Source of the DNA: Flavobacterium sp. ov086
Lineage (GTDB): Bacteria; Bacteroidota; Bacteroidia; Flavobacteriales; Flavobacteriaceae
Length of the DNA: 64,000 bases
NCBI RefSeq assembly: GCF_900187965.1
Contig: NZ_FZNL01000026.1
Span: 17,933 to 81,932, forward strand
Direction: 5' to 3'
In this document: piece by piece, positions 7,563 to 16,334 of the stretch
Layout of the letters: each line of letters opens with the position of its first letter
How positions within the stretch are numbered: position 1 is the stretch's first letter
Made by a program: the position numbers and the translations under genes
Notes under the pieces: generated by a model
What the model saw: the letters and a program-made list of their open reading frames with translations, nothing else
The model's database searches: none
Told to the model about the DNA's origin: nothing

Positions 7563-8111
7563 TTATTTTCTTTCGCGTATTCTTTTGTAAAATTTAAAAC
7601 CCAGCATAAGTAAAGCCGAGAATAAAATGATTCCAACTACACCAAAGATCCAATTAAAAGCACTTTTTAAAACTACTAAAAAAACAATGGCAAACAATAT
7701 AATAGTTGCGCCTTCGTTCCATAAACGCATGTAATTGCTTGAATATTTTACCTCATCATTTTGTAATTGCTTAAAAATTTGATGACATCTTAAATGATAC
7801 AAATACAATAGAAAAACGAAACCCAATTTAATATGCATCCAGGGCATTTTCAGCCAGGCGTTTCCTAAATCGGTAAAAAACAACATCCAAAAAGCAAAAA
7901 TACTTGCTAAAATTGCCGAAGGCCATGTAATAATGTACCACAAACGGTAGCTCATTATTTTGAATTGCGCCTGTAAAATTTCCTTTTCAGGAGATGGTTT
8001 ATCGTTTGCTTCAATTTGATAAACAAACAAACGCACTATATTGAATAATCCCACAAACCAAGTTAGTACGAAAATGATATGTAACGATTTTAAGTAGTTA
8101 TAATATTCCAT
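7563..8111 (-). CDS. hemJ: HemJ/CopD-like membrane protein, candidate protoporphyrinogen IX oxidase
   Basis: A 182-residue protein with about four to five membrane helices. The N-terminal LKSLHIIFVLTWFVGLFNIVRLF matches the HemJ (UPF0093) family, with the conserved His in helix 1 and RLF after it; later YLYHLRCHQIF and RLWNEGATIILFAIVFLVVLKS also fit. HemJ oxidises protoporphyrinogen IX to protoporphyrin IX, the step before ferrochelatase. The gene follows hemH on the same strand with a 41-base gap, and no hemG or hemY is seen among the other heme genes here, which supports the assignment. Alternatively it belongs to the wider CopD-like group with another function. Confidence 0.7.
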   Translation of the reverse strand: MEYYNYLKSLHIIFVLTWFVGLFNIVRLFVYQIEANDKPSPEKEILQAQFKIMSYRLWYIITWPSAILASIFAFWMLFFTDLGNAWLKMPWMHIKLGFVFLLYLYHLRCHQIFKQLQNDEVKYSSNYMRLWNEGATIILFAIVFLVVLKSAFNWIFGVVGIILFSALLMLGFKFYKRIRERK

Positions 8112-8152
8112 TGATAAAGTCTTTGTTCTTTATTCTTTACTCTATTTTTTAT

Positions 8153-9166
8153 CTATTTAGCCCAATCATTAATCCAATTCCCAACAGTTTCACACCATTC
8201 ATCATCGTCATTCAAACACGGAATCGCTAAGAAATTCTCACCGCCTTTTGCTTCGAAATCTTCTTTGGCGCGCATTGCGATTTCTTCCAGAGTTTCTAAA
8301 CAATCCGAAACGAAAGCTGGCGTTACAACTGCAAGATTCTTGATTCCTTTTGCTGGCATTTTGTCGATTTCAACATCTGTATAAGGTTCCAACCATTTAT
8401 CGCCTGCTAAACGTGACTGAAAAGTCAGACTGTATTTATCGGCAGGAAGTCCTAATAATTTTACGACTTGTCTGGTTGTTTCATAACATTGGTGACGGTA
8501 ACAGAAATCATGTGCCGGCGAAGGTGTATTACAACAAGAACCATCAATTTTACAATGTGATTTCGTTACATCGGTTTTGCGAATGTGACGTTCCGGGATT
8601 CCGTGATACGAGAACAATAAATGATCATAATTAAATCCAACTAAATGTTTCTGAATTGAATCGGCCAAATTCTTGATGTAATCCGGTTTGTTGTAAAACG
8701 CAGGAACATCAGTAAAAGTCATTTGTGGAAATTTCTTTTTACGGATTTCTTCTGCTTTCACTAAAATAGTCAAAGTCGAAGCCATTGCGTATTGCGGATA
8801 CAAAGGGAAAAGCAATACTTCGGTAACGCCTTTATCATGCAATTCCTGAAGTCCTTTTTCGATTGTCATACTTCCGTAACGCATAGAAAGTGCTACCGGA
8901 ACATTTACCAGAGGTTGTACTTTTTTCTGCATTCTTTCTGAAAGTACTACCAAAGGAGAACCTTCTTCCCACCAGATTTTTTTATAAGCGTGCGCTGATT
9001 CTTCCGGTCTTTTTCTTAAAATAATACCACGAACTAAAAAGGCTCTTAACAAATACGGAACATCAATTACGTATTTATCCATTAAAAATTCGTCTAAATA
9101 CGGTTTTACATCTTTTGGTTCAGGACTTTCTGGAGATCCTAAGTTTACTAATAATACGCCTTTCAT
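8153..9166 (-). CDS. hemH: Ferrochelatase
   Basis: A 337-residue enzyme inserting Fe2+ into protoporphyrin IX, the last step of protoheme synthesis. Seen: VNLGSPESPEPKDVKPYLDEFLMD at the N terminus, the catalytic-His stretch FSYHGIPERHIRKTDV, and the C-terminal TPAFVSDCLETLEEI with its conserved Glu residues. Between them lies a Cys-rich insert, SHCKIDGSCCNTPSPAHDFCYRHQCYE, with five cysteines; clusters like this can be Fe-S or metal ligands in some bacterial ferrochelatases, but I cannot say so here. It is upstream of the HemJ-like gene on the same strand, pairing the last two steps of the pathway. Confidence 0.95.
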   Translation of the reverse strand: MKGVLLVNLGSPESPEPKDVKPYLDEFLMDKYVIDVPYLLRAFLVRGIILRKRPEESAHAYKKIWWEEGSPLVVLSERMQKKVQPLVNVPVALSMRYGSMTIEKGLQELHDKGVTEVLLFPLYPQYAMASTLTILVKAEEIRKKKFPQMTFTDVPAFYNKPDYIKNLADSIQKHLVGFNYDHLLFSYHGIPERHIRKTDVTKSHCKIDGSCCNTPSPAHDFCYRHQCYETTRQVVKLLGLPADKYSLTFQSRLAGDKWLEPYTDVEIDKMPAKGIKNLAVVTPAFVSDCLETLEEIAMRAKEDFEAKGGENFLAIPCLNDDDEWCETVGNWINDWAK

Positions 9167-9393
9167 TTATTCTTTGCTTTAGGCTTTAAGCTCTAGGCTT
9201 TAAGCATTTAATTTGTTTTTAAAAATTTCGTCAAAAGTATTACTTGTAACTTTTTAGAAATATGATAAATGTTACTTTTTATTTATTGTTGAATATCGAA
9301 AATTGATTTCTAGATATTGGCACACTGATTTAACGGGTTTAACAGATTTTCGCAGATAATTAATTGGTGCAAATTCGTGAAATTCGTGGCAAA

Positions 9394-10266
9394 CTATACA
9401 TTCGTATTAATCGACATCAAATATTTTTTAGGAGTTGTGGCAAACTTCTTTTTGAATGCCGCGATAAAATGACTTCCGGTGCTGTAACCAATTTTCAGCC
9501 CTACTTCGTTTACATTATAAGATCCGCTGTCAAGAAGTTTTCGGGCGAAATCCATTTTATAATCAAATAGAAAACCGTAAACTGTGTCGCCGTAGATTTG
9601 TTTGAAACCCATTTTGAGTTTCTTCAAATTCAAACCAATTTCATCTGCCAGCTCTTGCAATCCGGGCGGTTCAGCCATATTGGCGATGATAATTTCTTTG
9701 GCTTTTCTGATCTTCAAAACGTTATCTTCATCAATCAAAAACGGACATTGTTCTGCATTTGGATCTTCGGTTCTGTTAAAATACAAACTCAACAATTCGT
9801 ATCCTTTTCCTTTATAATAAAGGTTTTTTATGGACGGATGTAAGTTATAATGAAACAGTTGACTCAAAACAATTGCCATCGACGGACTAATATTTCCTTC
9901 GTTATAATACTTTTTATCCTTATTGTCCGGACTTAAGAAAGTGATATAATCTGCTTCCGCAGAAAACAACGCGTGAAATTTCTTGATCGAAACAATTACT
10001 GAAATCACCCACGAGTTTGGAGCCAACTCTAAATTGAGTGGTAATTCTTTCTGCGGATTATACAAAAGCAACGATTTTTCTTCTTTCAAATCTAAAGCGT
10101 AACTGCCTTGATTGAACAAGAATTTTGCATTCCCTTTTATCCCGAAGTGAAACTGTATCAGACCACTACCAACTTCATGCTGTCCAAAAAAAGGTTCAGA
10201 ACTATCGTTCTGAAAACGGATTAGCGTAAAGTCATCTTCAATTTTTATAATTTCCTGAGAACTCAT
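9394..10266 (-). CDS. AraC-family transcriptional regulator
   Basis: A 290-residue protein. The C-terminal third is a double helix-turn-helix AraC domain: LQELADEIGLNLKKLKMGFKQIYG followed by VNEVGLKIGYSTGSHFIAAFKKKFATTPKKYL. The N-terminal part (about 1-190) is a beta-rich effector-binding region without recognisable ligand residues, similar in general form to PchR-like regulators. It lies between hemH and hemA and is divergent from hemA, sharing a 227-base intergenic region, so regulation of heme synthesis in response to iron, porphyrin or heme is a reasonable guess, not shown. Confidence 0.85.
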   Translation of the reverse strand: MSSQEIIKIEDDFTLIRFQNDSSEPFFGQHEVGSGLIQFHFGIKGNAKFLFNQGSYALDLKEEKSLLLYNPQKELPLNLELAPNSWVISVIVSIKKFHALFSAEADYITFLSPDNKDKKYYNEGNISPSMAIVLSQLFHYNLHPSIKNLYYKGKGYELLSLYFNRTEDPNAEQCPFLIDEDNVLKIRKAKEIIIANMAEPPGLQELADEIGLNLKKLKMGFKQIYGDTVYGFLFDYKMDFARKLLDSGSYNVNEVGLKIGYSTGSHFIAAFKKKFATTPKKYLMSINTNV

Positions 10267-10438
10267 AGCGATATTTTTTTTAGATAAAAATCAAAGCAAA
10301 AGCGAAATGTTATTTAGAATGACTCTAAACAAATAGATTCTAACAACTTGATTTTGCTACAAAAATAATCCTTTTTGCATAAAAACAGTCGTTTAGAAAC
10401 AAAAAAACATGTAGCGACACAAATAGTACTTTGAGCGT

Positions 10439-10446
10439 TACTTTTG
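10439..10446 (+). promoter_or_regulatory. -7 promoter box upstream of hemA
   Basis: TACTTTTG matches TAnnTTTG and lies 47 bases before the hemA ATG at 10494. No convincing -33 box was found at the expected distance. Further upstream the intergenic region is AT-rich and could hold sites for the divergent AraC regulator. Confidence 0.4.
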
Positions 10447-10493
10447 TAAACAGTATAATGATAATTTTGTTGCACTTTTATGAAAGTGAATTT

Positions 10494-11744
10494 ATGGAAA
10501 ACAATATCGTACCGAAACACCTATATTTTTATTCAGTTGGTCTGAGTTATAAAAAAGCTGATGCTGAGGTCAGAGGTCAATTTAGTTTGGATGCAGTTGC
10601 CAAAACGCGTTTACTGGAACAAGCTAAAACAGAAGGAATAGAAAGTCTAATTGTTACTTCGACTTGTAACAGAACCGAGATCTACGGTTTTGCCGAACAC
10701 CCTTTTCAATTAATAAAGCTAATTTGCGATAATAGCAACGGATCTGTGGATGCTTTTCAGAAAGTAGGATTCGTTTATAAAAATCAGGAAGCCATTAATC
10801 ATATGTTTCGCGTAGGAACTGGTTTAGACAGTCAGATCTTAGGCGATTTTGAAATTATATCTCAAATTAAAACCAGTTTTGCTCATTCTAAATCTATGAA
10901 TTTAGCGAATGCTTTCTTAGAAAGATTAGTAAACGCGGTGATTCAGGCAAGTAAAAAAATAAAAAACGAAACAGAAATCAGCTCTGGAGCGACTTCGGTT
11001 TCTTTTGCATCGGTACAATACATTATTAAAAATGTAGAAGATATCGGTAATAAAAACATTCTACTTTTCGGAACAGGAAAAATCGGAAGAAATACTTGCG
11101 AGAATCTTGTAAAACATACCAAAAACGAACATATTACTTTAATCAACCGAACTAAGGATAAAGCTGAGAAATTGGCCGGAAAACTAAATTTGATTGTTAA
11201 AGATTATTCGGAACTTCATTTAGAACTTCAAAAAGCTGATGTTGTTGTAGTTGCTACAGGCGCACAAAACCCAACAGTTGACAAAGCAATCTTGAATCTT
11301 AAGAAACCTTTATTGATTTTAGATTTGTCTATTCCGAAAAACGTAAACGAAAACGTTGAGGAATTAGAAGGTGTAACGTTGATTCACATGGATTATTTGT
11401 CTCAATTGACAGATGAAACTCTTGAAAACAGAAAATTACACATTCCGGCAGCCGAAGCAATTATCGAAGAAGTTAAGGAAGAATTTGTTACCTGGACTAA
11501 AGGAAGAAAATTTGCTCCAACTATAAATGCTTTGAAAGAAAAACTGAATGAGATTAAAGTTTCTGAATTAGATTTTCAAAGCCGAAAAATTGCTGATTTT
11601 AATGAAGCTCAGGCTGAAATCATCAGCAACAGAATCATCCAGAAAATCACTACTCATTTTGCCAATCACTTAAAAGACGATGATACCATGGTTGATGAAA
11701 GCATCGAATGGATCGAAAAAGTCTTCAAAATAAAAGCATCTTAA
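10494..11744 (+). CDS. hemA: Glutamyl-tRNA reductase
   Basis: A 416-residue enzyme of the C5 pathway: NADPH-dependent reduction of glutamyl-tRNA(Glu) to glutamate-1-semialdehyde, the committed step of tetrapyrrole synthesis. Seen: VTSTCNRTEIYGF with the catalytic Cys, the NADPH-binding LLFGTGKIGRNTCENL, and a C-terminal helical dimerisation region (about 310-416). The frame begins at 10431, but MENNIVPKHLYFYSVG at 10494 aligns with family N termini and the earlier codons overlap the putative promoter. It is the first of the plus-strand hem genes. hemL, which would use its product, is not in this window. Confidence 0.93.
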   Translation: MENNIVPKHLYFYSVGLSYKKADAEVRGQFSLDAVAKTRLLEQAKTEGIESLIVTSTCNRTEIYGFAEHPFQLIKLICDNSNGSVDAFQKVGFVYKNQEAINHMFRVGTGLDSQILGDFEIISQIKTSFAHSKSMNLANAFLERLVNAVIQASKKIKNETEISSGATSVSFASVQYIIKNVEDIGNKNILLFGTGKIGRNTCENLVKHTKNEHITLINRTKDKAEKLAGKLNLIVKDYSELHLELQKADVVVVATGAQNPTVDKAILNLKKPLLILDLSIPKNVNENVEELEGVTLIHMDYLSQLTDETLENRKLHIPAAEAIIEEVKEEFVTWTKGRKFAPTINALKEKLNEIKVSELDFQSRKIADFNEAQAEIISNRIIQKITTHFANHLKDDDTMVDESIEWIEKVFKIKAS

Positions 11745-11750
11745 TTTTTT

Positions 11751-11880
11751 AACCATTAAGATATTAAGAAAGTTAAGCTTTCTGGGTAAAAAATCATGAA
11801 AGGGAATCATTAATATTTAAGATAAATTAAGCTTTGTGTTTACAAACTCAACCTTAATGATACTTAATATCTTAATGGTT
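11751..11880. repeat. Long inverted repeat, 18-base perfect arms
   Basis: Arms AACCATTAAGATATTAAG (11751-11768) and exact complement (11863-11880) enclose about 94 bases between hemA and hemC. Related inner copies (attaagctt near 11773 and 11826) make the whole gap partly self-complementary. It may act as a processing site or attenuator in the hem transcript. Confidence 0.7.
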
Positions 11881-11914
11881 CAAAAGAAAAAAACCTTGGT
11901 TTTAAAAAATAAAA

Positions 11915-12838
11915 ATGGCTGAAAAAACAATCAGAATTGGAACTCGCGATAGCGAATTAGCACTTTGGCAAGCGCATACTGTAGAGAAAAAACTAAACGA
12001 TTTAGGGTATAAAACCTCAATTGTTGCAGTAAAATCACAAGGTGATATTATTCTTGACAAACCTCTATACGAACTTGGAATCACTGGAATTTTTACGAAA
12101 ACATTAGACATTGCCATGATTAATGGCGATTGTGATATCGCAGTACATTCCATGAAAGATGTTCCGACAGCTTTACCAAAAGGAATTGTTCAGGCAGCAG
12201 TTTTAGAAAGAGCCAATGTTCTTGATATTTTGGTTCATAAAGGAAATCCTGATTTTACGAATCCAAGTACTATTGCAACTGGAAGCTTACGTCGTCAGGC
12301 GCAATGGTTTAATAAATATCCAAATCATACGGTCGTTGATTTACGTGGAAACGTAAACACTCGTATGCAAAAATTACAAGACAATAACTGGGACGGAGCT
12401 GTTTTTGCTGCTGCAGGATTGGAGCGTATTAACCTAAAACCAGGAAACTTTATAGATTTAGATTGGATGATTCCCGCGCCGGCACAAGGAGCAATGCTAG
12501 TTGTGGCAATGGAAAATGACAATTATACACTGGATGCACTTTCGCAATTAAACCACATTGAAACTGAAATTTGTACGTATATCGAACGTCAATTTTTAAG
12601 AACGCTGGAAGGCGGTTGTACCGCGCCAATCGGGGCTTTGGTAAAATATAATGAAGATGAAGACACTTTACATTTTCAAGGTGTTTTACTTTCTGTTGAT
12701 GGAAAGCAAAAGCTGGAAATTGAAAAAACAGTTGACATTTCAGAATGGAAAAAACTAGGATTCTTTGCCGCTCAGGAAATTATAAACAATGGCGGAGCCG
12801 AATTAATGGCATCTATTAAAGAATCTTTAAAAAAATAA
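11915..12838 (+). CDS. hemC: Hydroxymethylbilane synthase (porphobilinogen deaminase)
   Basis: A 307-residue cytoplasmic enzyme that joins four porphobilinogen units into hydroxymethylbilane on a dipyrromethane cofactor. Seen: N-terminal IRIGTRDSELALWQAHTVE, the catalytic-Asp region HSMKDVPTALP, the Arg-rich GSLRRQAQW and DLRGNVNTRM, and the cofactor-anchoring Cys in LEGGCTAPIGA. Length is usual for the family. The stop and the hemD start overlap (TAATG), indicating translational coupling. Confidence 0.96.
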   Translation: MAEKTIRIGTRDSELALWQAHTVEKKLNDLGYKTSIVAVKSQGDIILDKPLYELGITGIFTKTLDIAMINGDCDIAVHSMKDVPTALPKGIVQAAVLERANVLDILVHKGNPDFTNPSTIATGSLRRQAQWFNKYPNHTVVDLRGNVNTRMQKLQDNNWDGAVFAAAGLERINLKPGNFIDLDWMIPAPAQGAMLVVAMENDNYTLDALSQLNHIETEICTYIERQFLRTLEGGCTAPIGALVKYNEDEDTLHFQGVLLSVDGKQKLEIEKTVDISEWKKLGFFAAQEIINNGGAELMASIKESLKK

Positions 12839-13503
12839 TGAGTAAATCAATTCAAATATTATCTACAAAAAAGCTGTCGGGCGAACAAAAACAAGCATTG
12901 GTAAAAGCCAATATTGAAGTTCTCGAAGCTGATTTTATTCAAACACAAAACAAACCTTTCGAATTAAAAGACCTCAACGAAAACCTGATTTTTACGAGTC
13001 AAAATGCCGTTCACAGTATTTTAGGACATCCAAAAGCTGAGGAATTAAAAAGCAAAAATGTCTTTTGCGTTGGTCTAAAAACCAAAATTCTTTTGTCTGA
13101 AAGTGGCTTTAATGTTGTAGCTTATACGGGTTATGCTTCTGATTTATCCGAAATTATCACTTTGATTTACCGTAATGAAAGCTATACTTTTTTTAGCGGA
13201 AATCTCCGTAGAGAAACTTTACCGAAAGCTTTAAAGGAAGCGGATATAAAATTCAATGAAATTCAGGTTTATGATACGTCATTAACACCTCAGAAAATAA
13301 AAACAACCGTTGATGCTATTCTTTTTTTCAGTCCCTCTGGCGTTGAAAGTTATTTAAAAGAGAATACTATCAAGAAAGAAACCTGCTTTTGTATTGGAGA
13401 AACCACTGCAGAAGCTTTAGAAAAAATCACCAAAAACATCATTATTGCAGATCAGCCAACAGTTGAAGATGTAATTGAAGATGTTTTACAAGAATATAAA
13501 TAA
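12838..13503 (+). CDS. hemD: Uroporphyrinogen-III synthase
   Basis: A 221-residue protein that should close and invert ring D of hydroxymethylbilane to form uroporphyrinogen III. HemD sequences diverge strongly; support here comes from the two-lobed alpha/beta pattern, IFTSQNAVHSIL and ILFFSPSGVESYL (the usual TSxxAV and FFSPSGV motifs), FCIGETTAEAL, and overlap by one base with hemC. The next gene is hemE, which uses its product. Confidence 0.92.
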   Translation: MSKSIQILSTKKLSGEQKQALVKANIEVLEADFIQTQNKPFELKDLNENLIFTSQNAVHSILGHPKAEELKSKNVFCVGLKTKILLSESGFNVVAYTGYASDLSEIITLIYRNESYTFFSGNLRRETLPKALKEADIKFNEIQVYDTSLTPQKIKTTVDAILFFSPSGVESYLKENTIKKETCFCIGETTAEALEKITKNIIIADQPTVEDVIEDVLQEYK

Positions 13504-13553
13504 ACCTTTGCAACTCTGTCACTTTGTGCCTTTGCACCTAAAATAAAAAAACA

Positions 13554-14579
13554 ATGTTAAAAAACGACCTATTTTTAAAAGCACTAAAAGGAGAAACTGT
13601 TCAACGTCCGCCAGTATGGATGATGCGTCAGGCCGGAAGATATTTACCCGAATTTAGAGCTTTACGTGACAAATATGATTTTTTCACAAGATGTGAAACT
13701 CCGGAATTGGCTGCCGAAATTACGGTTCAACCAATCCGCAGAATTGCTCCGGATGCTGCGATTTTATTTTCAGATATTCTGGTAGTTCCTCGCGCTATGG
13801 GTATTCACGTAGAATTGAAAGACAATTTGGGACCAATTATTCCGGACCCAATCCGTACAATGGAACAGGTAAATCAAGTTTTTGTTCCAGATGTGAATGA
13901 AACTTTAGGTTATGTTTTTGACGCTATTAAATTGACTAAAGAAATGCTGAACGACGAAGTGCCACTAATTGGTTTCGCTGGTTCGCCTTGGACAATTTTC
14001 TGCTATGCGGTTGAAGGAAAAGGTTCTAAAAGCTTTGATACTGCAAAAGGATTCTGTTTCTCAAACCCTGTTGCAGCACATACATTATTACAAAAAATCA
14101 CAGATACTACCATTTTATACTTAAAAGAAAAAGTAAAAGCTGGAGTTGATGCCGTTCAGATTTTTGATTCTTGGGGAGGAATGCTTTCTCCTGTAGATTA
14201 TCAGGAATTTTCATGGAAATACATCAACCAAATTATTGATGCTTTGGCTGAAGTTACACCGGTTATTGTTTTCGGAAAAGGATGTTGGTTTGCTCTTGGC
14301 GAAATGGGTAAAAGTAAAGCCTCTGCACTTGGAGTAGACTGGACTTGTTCGGCTAGAAATGCACGTTATTTGTCTGGTGGAAACATCACTTTACAAGGGA
14401 ATTTTGATCCGTCAAGATTATTTTCTCCAATTCCGACTATCAAAAAGATGGTTCACGAAATGATCGACGAATTCGGAAAAGATAAATATATTGTAAATTT
14501 AGGTCACGGAATTTTACCAAATATTCCTGTAGATCACGCTAAAGCGTTTATTGACGCGGTTAAGGAATACGGTCAATAG
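13554..14579 (+). CDS. hemE: Uroporphyrinogen decarboxylase
   Basis: A 341-residue enzyme converting uroporphyrinogen III to coproporphyrinogen III. Seen: the signature PPVWMMRQAGRYLPEFR (about residues 18-34) with the Arg residues that bind the substrate carboxylates, ILFSDILVVP, GFAGSPWTIFCYAVEG, and the C-terminal NLGHGILPNIPVDH. Length is usual. It follows hemD by 50 bases, a gap of repeat-like ctttgc text. A REP-associated transposase with its palindromes comes next, splitting hemE from hemF. Confidence 0.96.
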   Translation: MLKNDLFLKALKGETVQRPPVWMMRQAGRYLPEFRALRDKYDFFTRCETPELAAEITVQPIRRIAPDAAILFSDILVVPRAMGIHVELKDNLGPIIPDPIRTMEQVNQVFVPDVNETLGYVFDAIKLTKEMLNDEVPLIGFAGSPWTIFCYAVEGKGSKSFDTAKGFCFSNPVAAHTLLQKITDTTILYLKEKVKAGVDAVQIFDSWGGMLSPVDYQEFSWKYINQIIDALAEVTPVIVFGKGCWFALGEMGKSKASALGVDWTCSARNARYLSGGNITLQGNFDPSRLFSPIPTIKKMVHEMIDEFGKDKYIVNLGHGILPNIPVDHAKAFIDAVKEYGQ

Positions 14580-14611
14580 TATACAGATTTCAGTTTTCAT
14601 TAGCGTTTTGC

Positions 14612-14706
14612 TTTCCTGCAAGGTTTTCAAAACCTTGTAGGTATGATGAAGTCTTTCCTTTGATTATGAATGAAGACCTACAAAGTTTTGAAAACCTTGC
14701 AGGAAA
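14612..14706. repeat. REP-like inverted pair, 5' side of the transposase
   Basis: Two copies in opposite orientation. The first (14612-14641) is CCTGC-AAGGTTTT-C-AAAACCTT-GTAGG, which folds into a hairpin with a single G-T pair; its inverse lies at 14676-14706 with one changed base. The same unit pair occurs on the other side of the transposase gene (15291-15386). This is the arrangement expected of REP/BIME elements moved by RAYT enzymes. Confidence 0.8.
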
Positions 14707-14723
14707 TGAAAAAGAGATGCAAT

Positions 14724-15275
14724 ATGAAGTTAGAGGCTCTAGAGAAAGATTGTTATTATCATATTTATAATCGTGGTAATAATGGGATAAATATTTTTGA
14801 AAGTGATGACAATAAGATTTATTTCTTAAAACAGTTTTCAAAGTATTTATCTGGTAAAATTTCAGTTTTTGCTTATTGTCTAATGAATAATCATTTTCAT
14901 TTAGTAATTCGACTTAATTCTGAAGAAAAAGAAGTTACTCAAGCATTTTCGAACTTGTTTAATTCGTATGCAAAAGCATTTAATAAGCAAACAAACAGAA
15001 CTGGAAGTTTATTTGAGAAACATTTTAAAAGAATAAAATTAAAAAACGAAAATTATCTAAAACATCTGATCGTATATATTCATCTAAATCCTAAACATCA
15101 TCTTAATATAGATTTTAAAGGTTTTAGATTTTCATCCTATCAAGCTTATATGTCTAATAGAGAAACTAAAATTGAAAGAGAAGAAACGTTGAATTTGTTT
15201 GGAGATTTTGAAAATTTCATTTTTTGTCATAAACAAAAGAATGAACTTTTAAACGAAACTTATACTTTTGAGTGA
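14724..15275 (+). CDS. REP-associated tyrosine transposase (RAYT, IS200-like Y1 family)
   Basis: A 183-residue single-strand DNA nuclease/transposase of the Y1 HUH type. Seen: CYYHIYNRGNNGINIFESDDN at the N terminus, the HUH-type motif NNHFHLVIRL (about residues 53-62), and LFNSYAKAFNKQTNRTGSLFEKHFKRI with the Tyr expected for catalysis, followed by IVYIHLNPKHH. It is flanked on both sides by the palindromes it probably recognises and can move. I chose ATG at 14724: the frame is open from 14670, but those codons lie inside the left palindrome. It interrupts the hem gene run but not a gene. It appears intact. Confidence 0.85.
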   Translation: MKLEALEKDCYYHIYNRGNNGINIFESDDNKIYFLKQFSKYLSGKISVFAYCLMNNHFHLVIRLNSEEKEVTQAFSNLFNSYAKAFNKQTNRTGSLFEKHFKRIKLKNENYLKHLIVYIHLNPKHHLNIDFKGFRFSSYQAYMSNRETKIEREETLNLFGDFENFIFCHKQKNELLNETYTFE

Positions 15276-15290
15276 TTCGGTTTTGTTCGT

Positions 15291-15386
15291 CCTGCAAGGT
15301 TTCCAAAACCTTGTAGGTCTGAAATATAAAAAGGATCTAGCTTTCCTAATATAGAATACCTACAAGGTTTTGGAAACCTTGCAGGA
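15291..15386. repeat. REP-like inverted pair, 3' side of the transposase
   Basis: Copies at 15291-15318 and, inverted, 15358-15386, differing from the 5' pair mainly at the hairpin tip (TTTCCAAAACC instead of TTTTCAAAACC). The inner spacer is unrelated to that of the 5' pair, which fits two separate BIME-like units around one RAYT gene. Confidence 0.8.
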
Positions 15387-15402
15387 AATCGGTAAAAAAC
15401 AT

Positions 15403-15780
15403 ATGTTAAACAAAGGCCTAAGAGACGAAGAAAGCATTAGAATTGAGAATACTCTCAGGACTTTGCATGCACTTATTTTTGTGCCTAAATTTTGGAATGC
15501 TGAAGACACAAGTCTTATAGATGAACAACTTAAAAGTTTTGGTTTAAGTCTGCAACGAACAATTGAAATACCCGAAGAAGAATTAATTATTCTACTTCAA
15601 AGATGTCATTTAGATTGGAACCAACAGGAGCAATTTGCAGATATTCTAGTTGGCTTATCACAAGAAAAACAATTTGATTTTTTAGGAAAAGCACTTGCTA
15701 TTTACCAATACATACAGCAGGAAAGCAAAGTTTTCTCCTTTGGAATAAATACTAAAATTGCTTCGGCTAAAAACAAATAA
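15403..15780 (+). CDS. Conserved hypothetical protein, 125 residues
   Basis: I do not recognise this family. The protein is mostly helical and soluble, with LRDEESIRIENTLRTLHALIF near the start and two later helices rich in Leu, Glu and Gln (EEELIILLQRCHLDWNQQEQFADILVGLSQ). ATG at 15403 is preferred because the earlier start at 15370 lies in the REP palindrome, whose sequence would encode METLQEIG. It ends two bases before the acetyltransferase gene, which overlaps hemF, so it may be part of the hem operon. Function in heme synthesis is not implied by sequence. Confidence 0.6.
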   Translation: MLNKGLRDEESIRIENTLRTLHALIFVPKFWNAEDTSLIDEQLKSFGLSLQRTIEIPEEELIILLQRCHLDWNQQEQFADILVGLSQEKQFDFLGKALAIYQYIQQESKVFSFGINTKIASAKNK

Positions 15781-15782
15781 AG

Positions 15783-16334
15783 ATGAGTTTTACAGATTGG
15801 AAAACAGAAACAATTAACAGTATTCTTCCGGAAGAGTTTTACTACCTCATCGAAAAGAACAAAAGTCACATTGAAAAAACTTTCCCGGTCACGCTTTCAC
15901 ATTGCCCGGATCTTGAAAAAACAAGCCAATTTATCGCTTTTAACCAAGACAAAGAAAATCACAAAGAAGGATACTTTTTTTATCCGAGAGATATAAAAAC
16001 CAACACTTTAATTGGTTATTTATGTATCAAAAGCATTGACAATCAAAAAGCAAAATGCGAATTAGGCTATTTTGTTGATGAAGATTTTCAAGGAAAAGGA
16101 ATTACCTCAAGGTTAGTTTCAGAAACCTTAGATTTTTGTTTCAACACTTTGAACATGAACAAGGTTTTTATCTGTACTTCAAAAATCAATAAAGCAAGTC
16201 AACAAATTGCTTTAAAACATTACTTTAAACAAGAAGGAATATTGAGAGAAGAGTTCAAAAGCAGCGACGGAACATTAGAAGATGTTGTTTATTTTGGATT
16301 ACTCAAATCAGAATACAATACAAATGAAAGATAA
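15783..16334 (+). CDS. GNAT N-acetyltransferase, RimJ/RimL-like
   Basis: A 183-residue acetyl-CoA-dependent transferase. Seen: LIGYLCIKSIDNQKAKCELGYFVDEDFQGKGITSRLVSETLDF with the acetyl-CoA loop QGKGITS, and FNTLNMNKVFICTSKINKASQQIALKHYFKQEG, typical of the RimL group that modifies ribosomal-protein N termini or small amines. The substrate cannot be told. It lies two bases after the hypothetical gene and overlaps the hemF start by 11 bases, so translation is probably coupled to hemF. Confidence 0.85.
   Translation: MSFTDWKTETINSILPEEFYYLIEKNKSHIEKTFPVTLSHCPDLEKTSQFIAFNQDKENHKEGYFFYPRDIKTNTLIGYLCIKSIDNQKAKCELGYFVDEDFQGKGITSRLVSETLDFCFNTLNMNKVFICTSKINKASQQIALKHYFKQEGILREEFKSSDGTLEDVVYFGLLKSEYNTNER

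Noticed and set aside
14670..14723. Extra 18 codons at the start of the transposase frame
   Set aside because: They lie in the REP palindrome; ATG at 14724 gives the normal family start. The same reasoning removes the first 11 codons of the gene at 15403.
14579..14724. Possibility that hemE was truncated by the transposase insertion
   Set aside because: hemE keeps its full C-terminal motif NLGHGILPNIPVDH and normal length of 341 residues; its stop lies 33 bases before the first palindrome.
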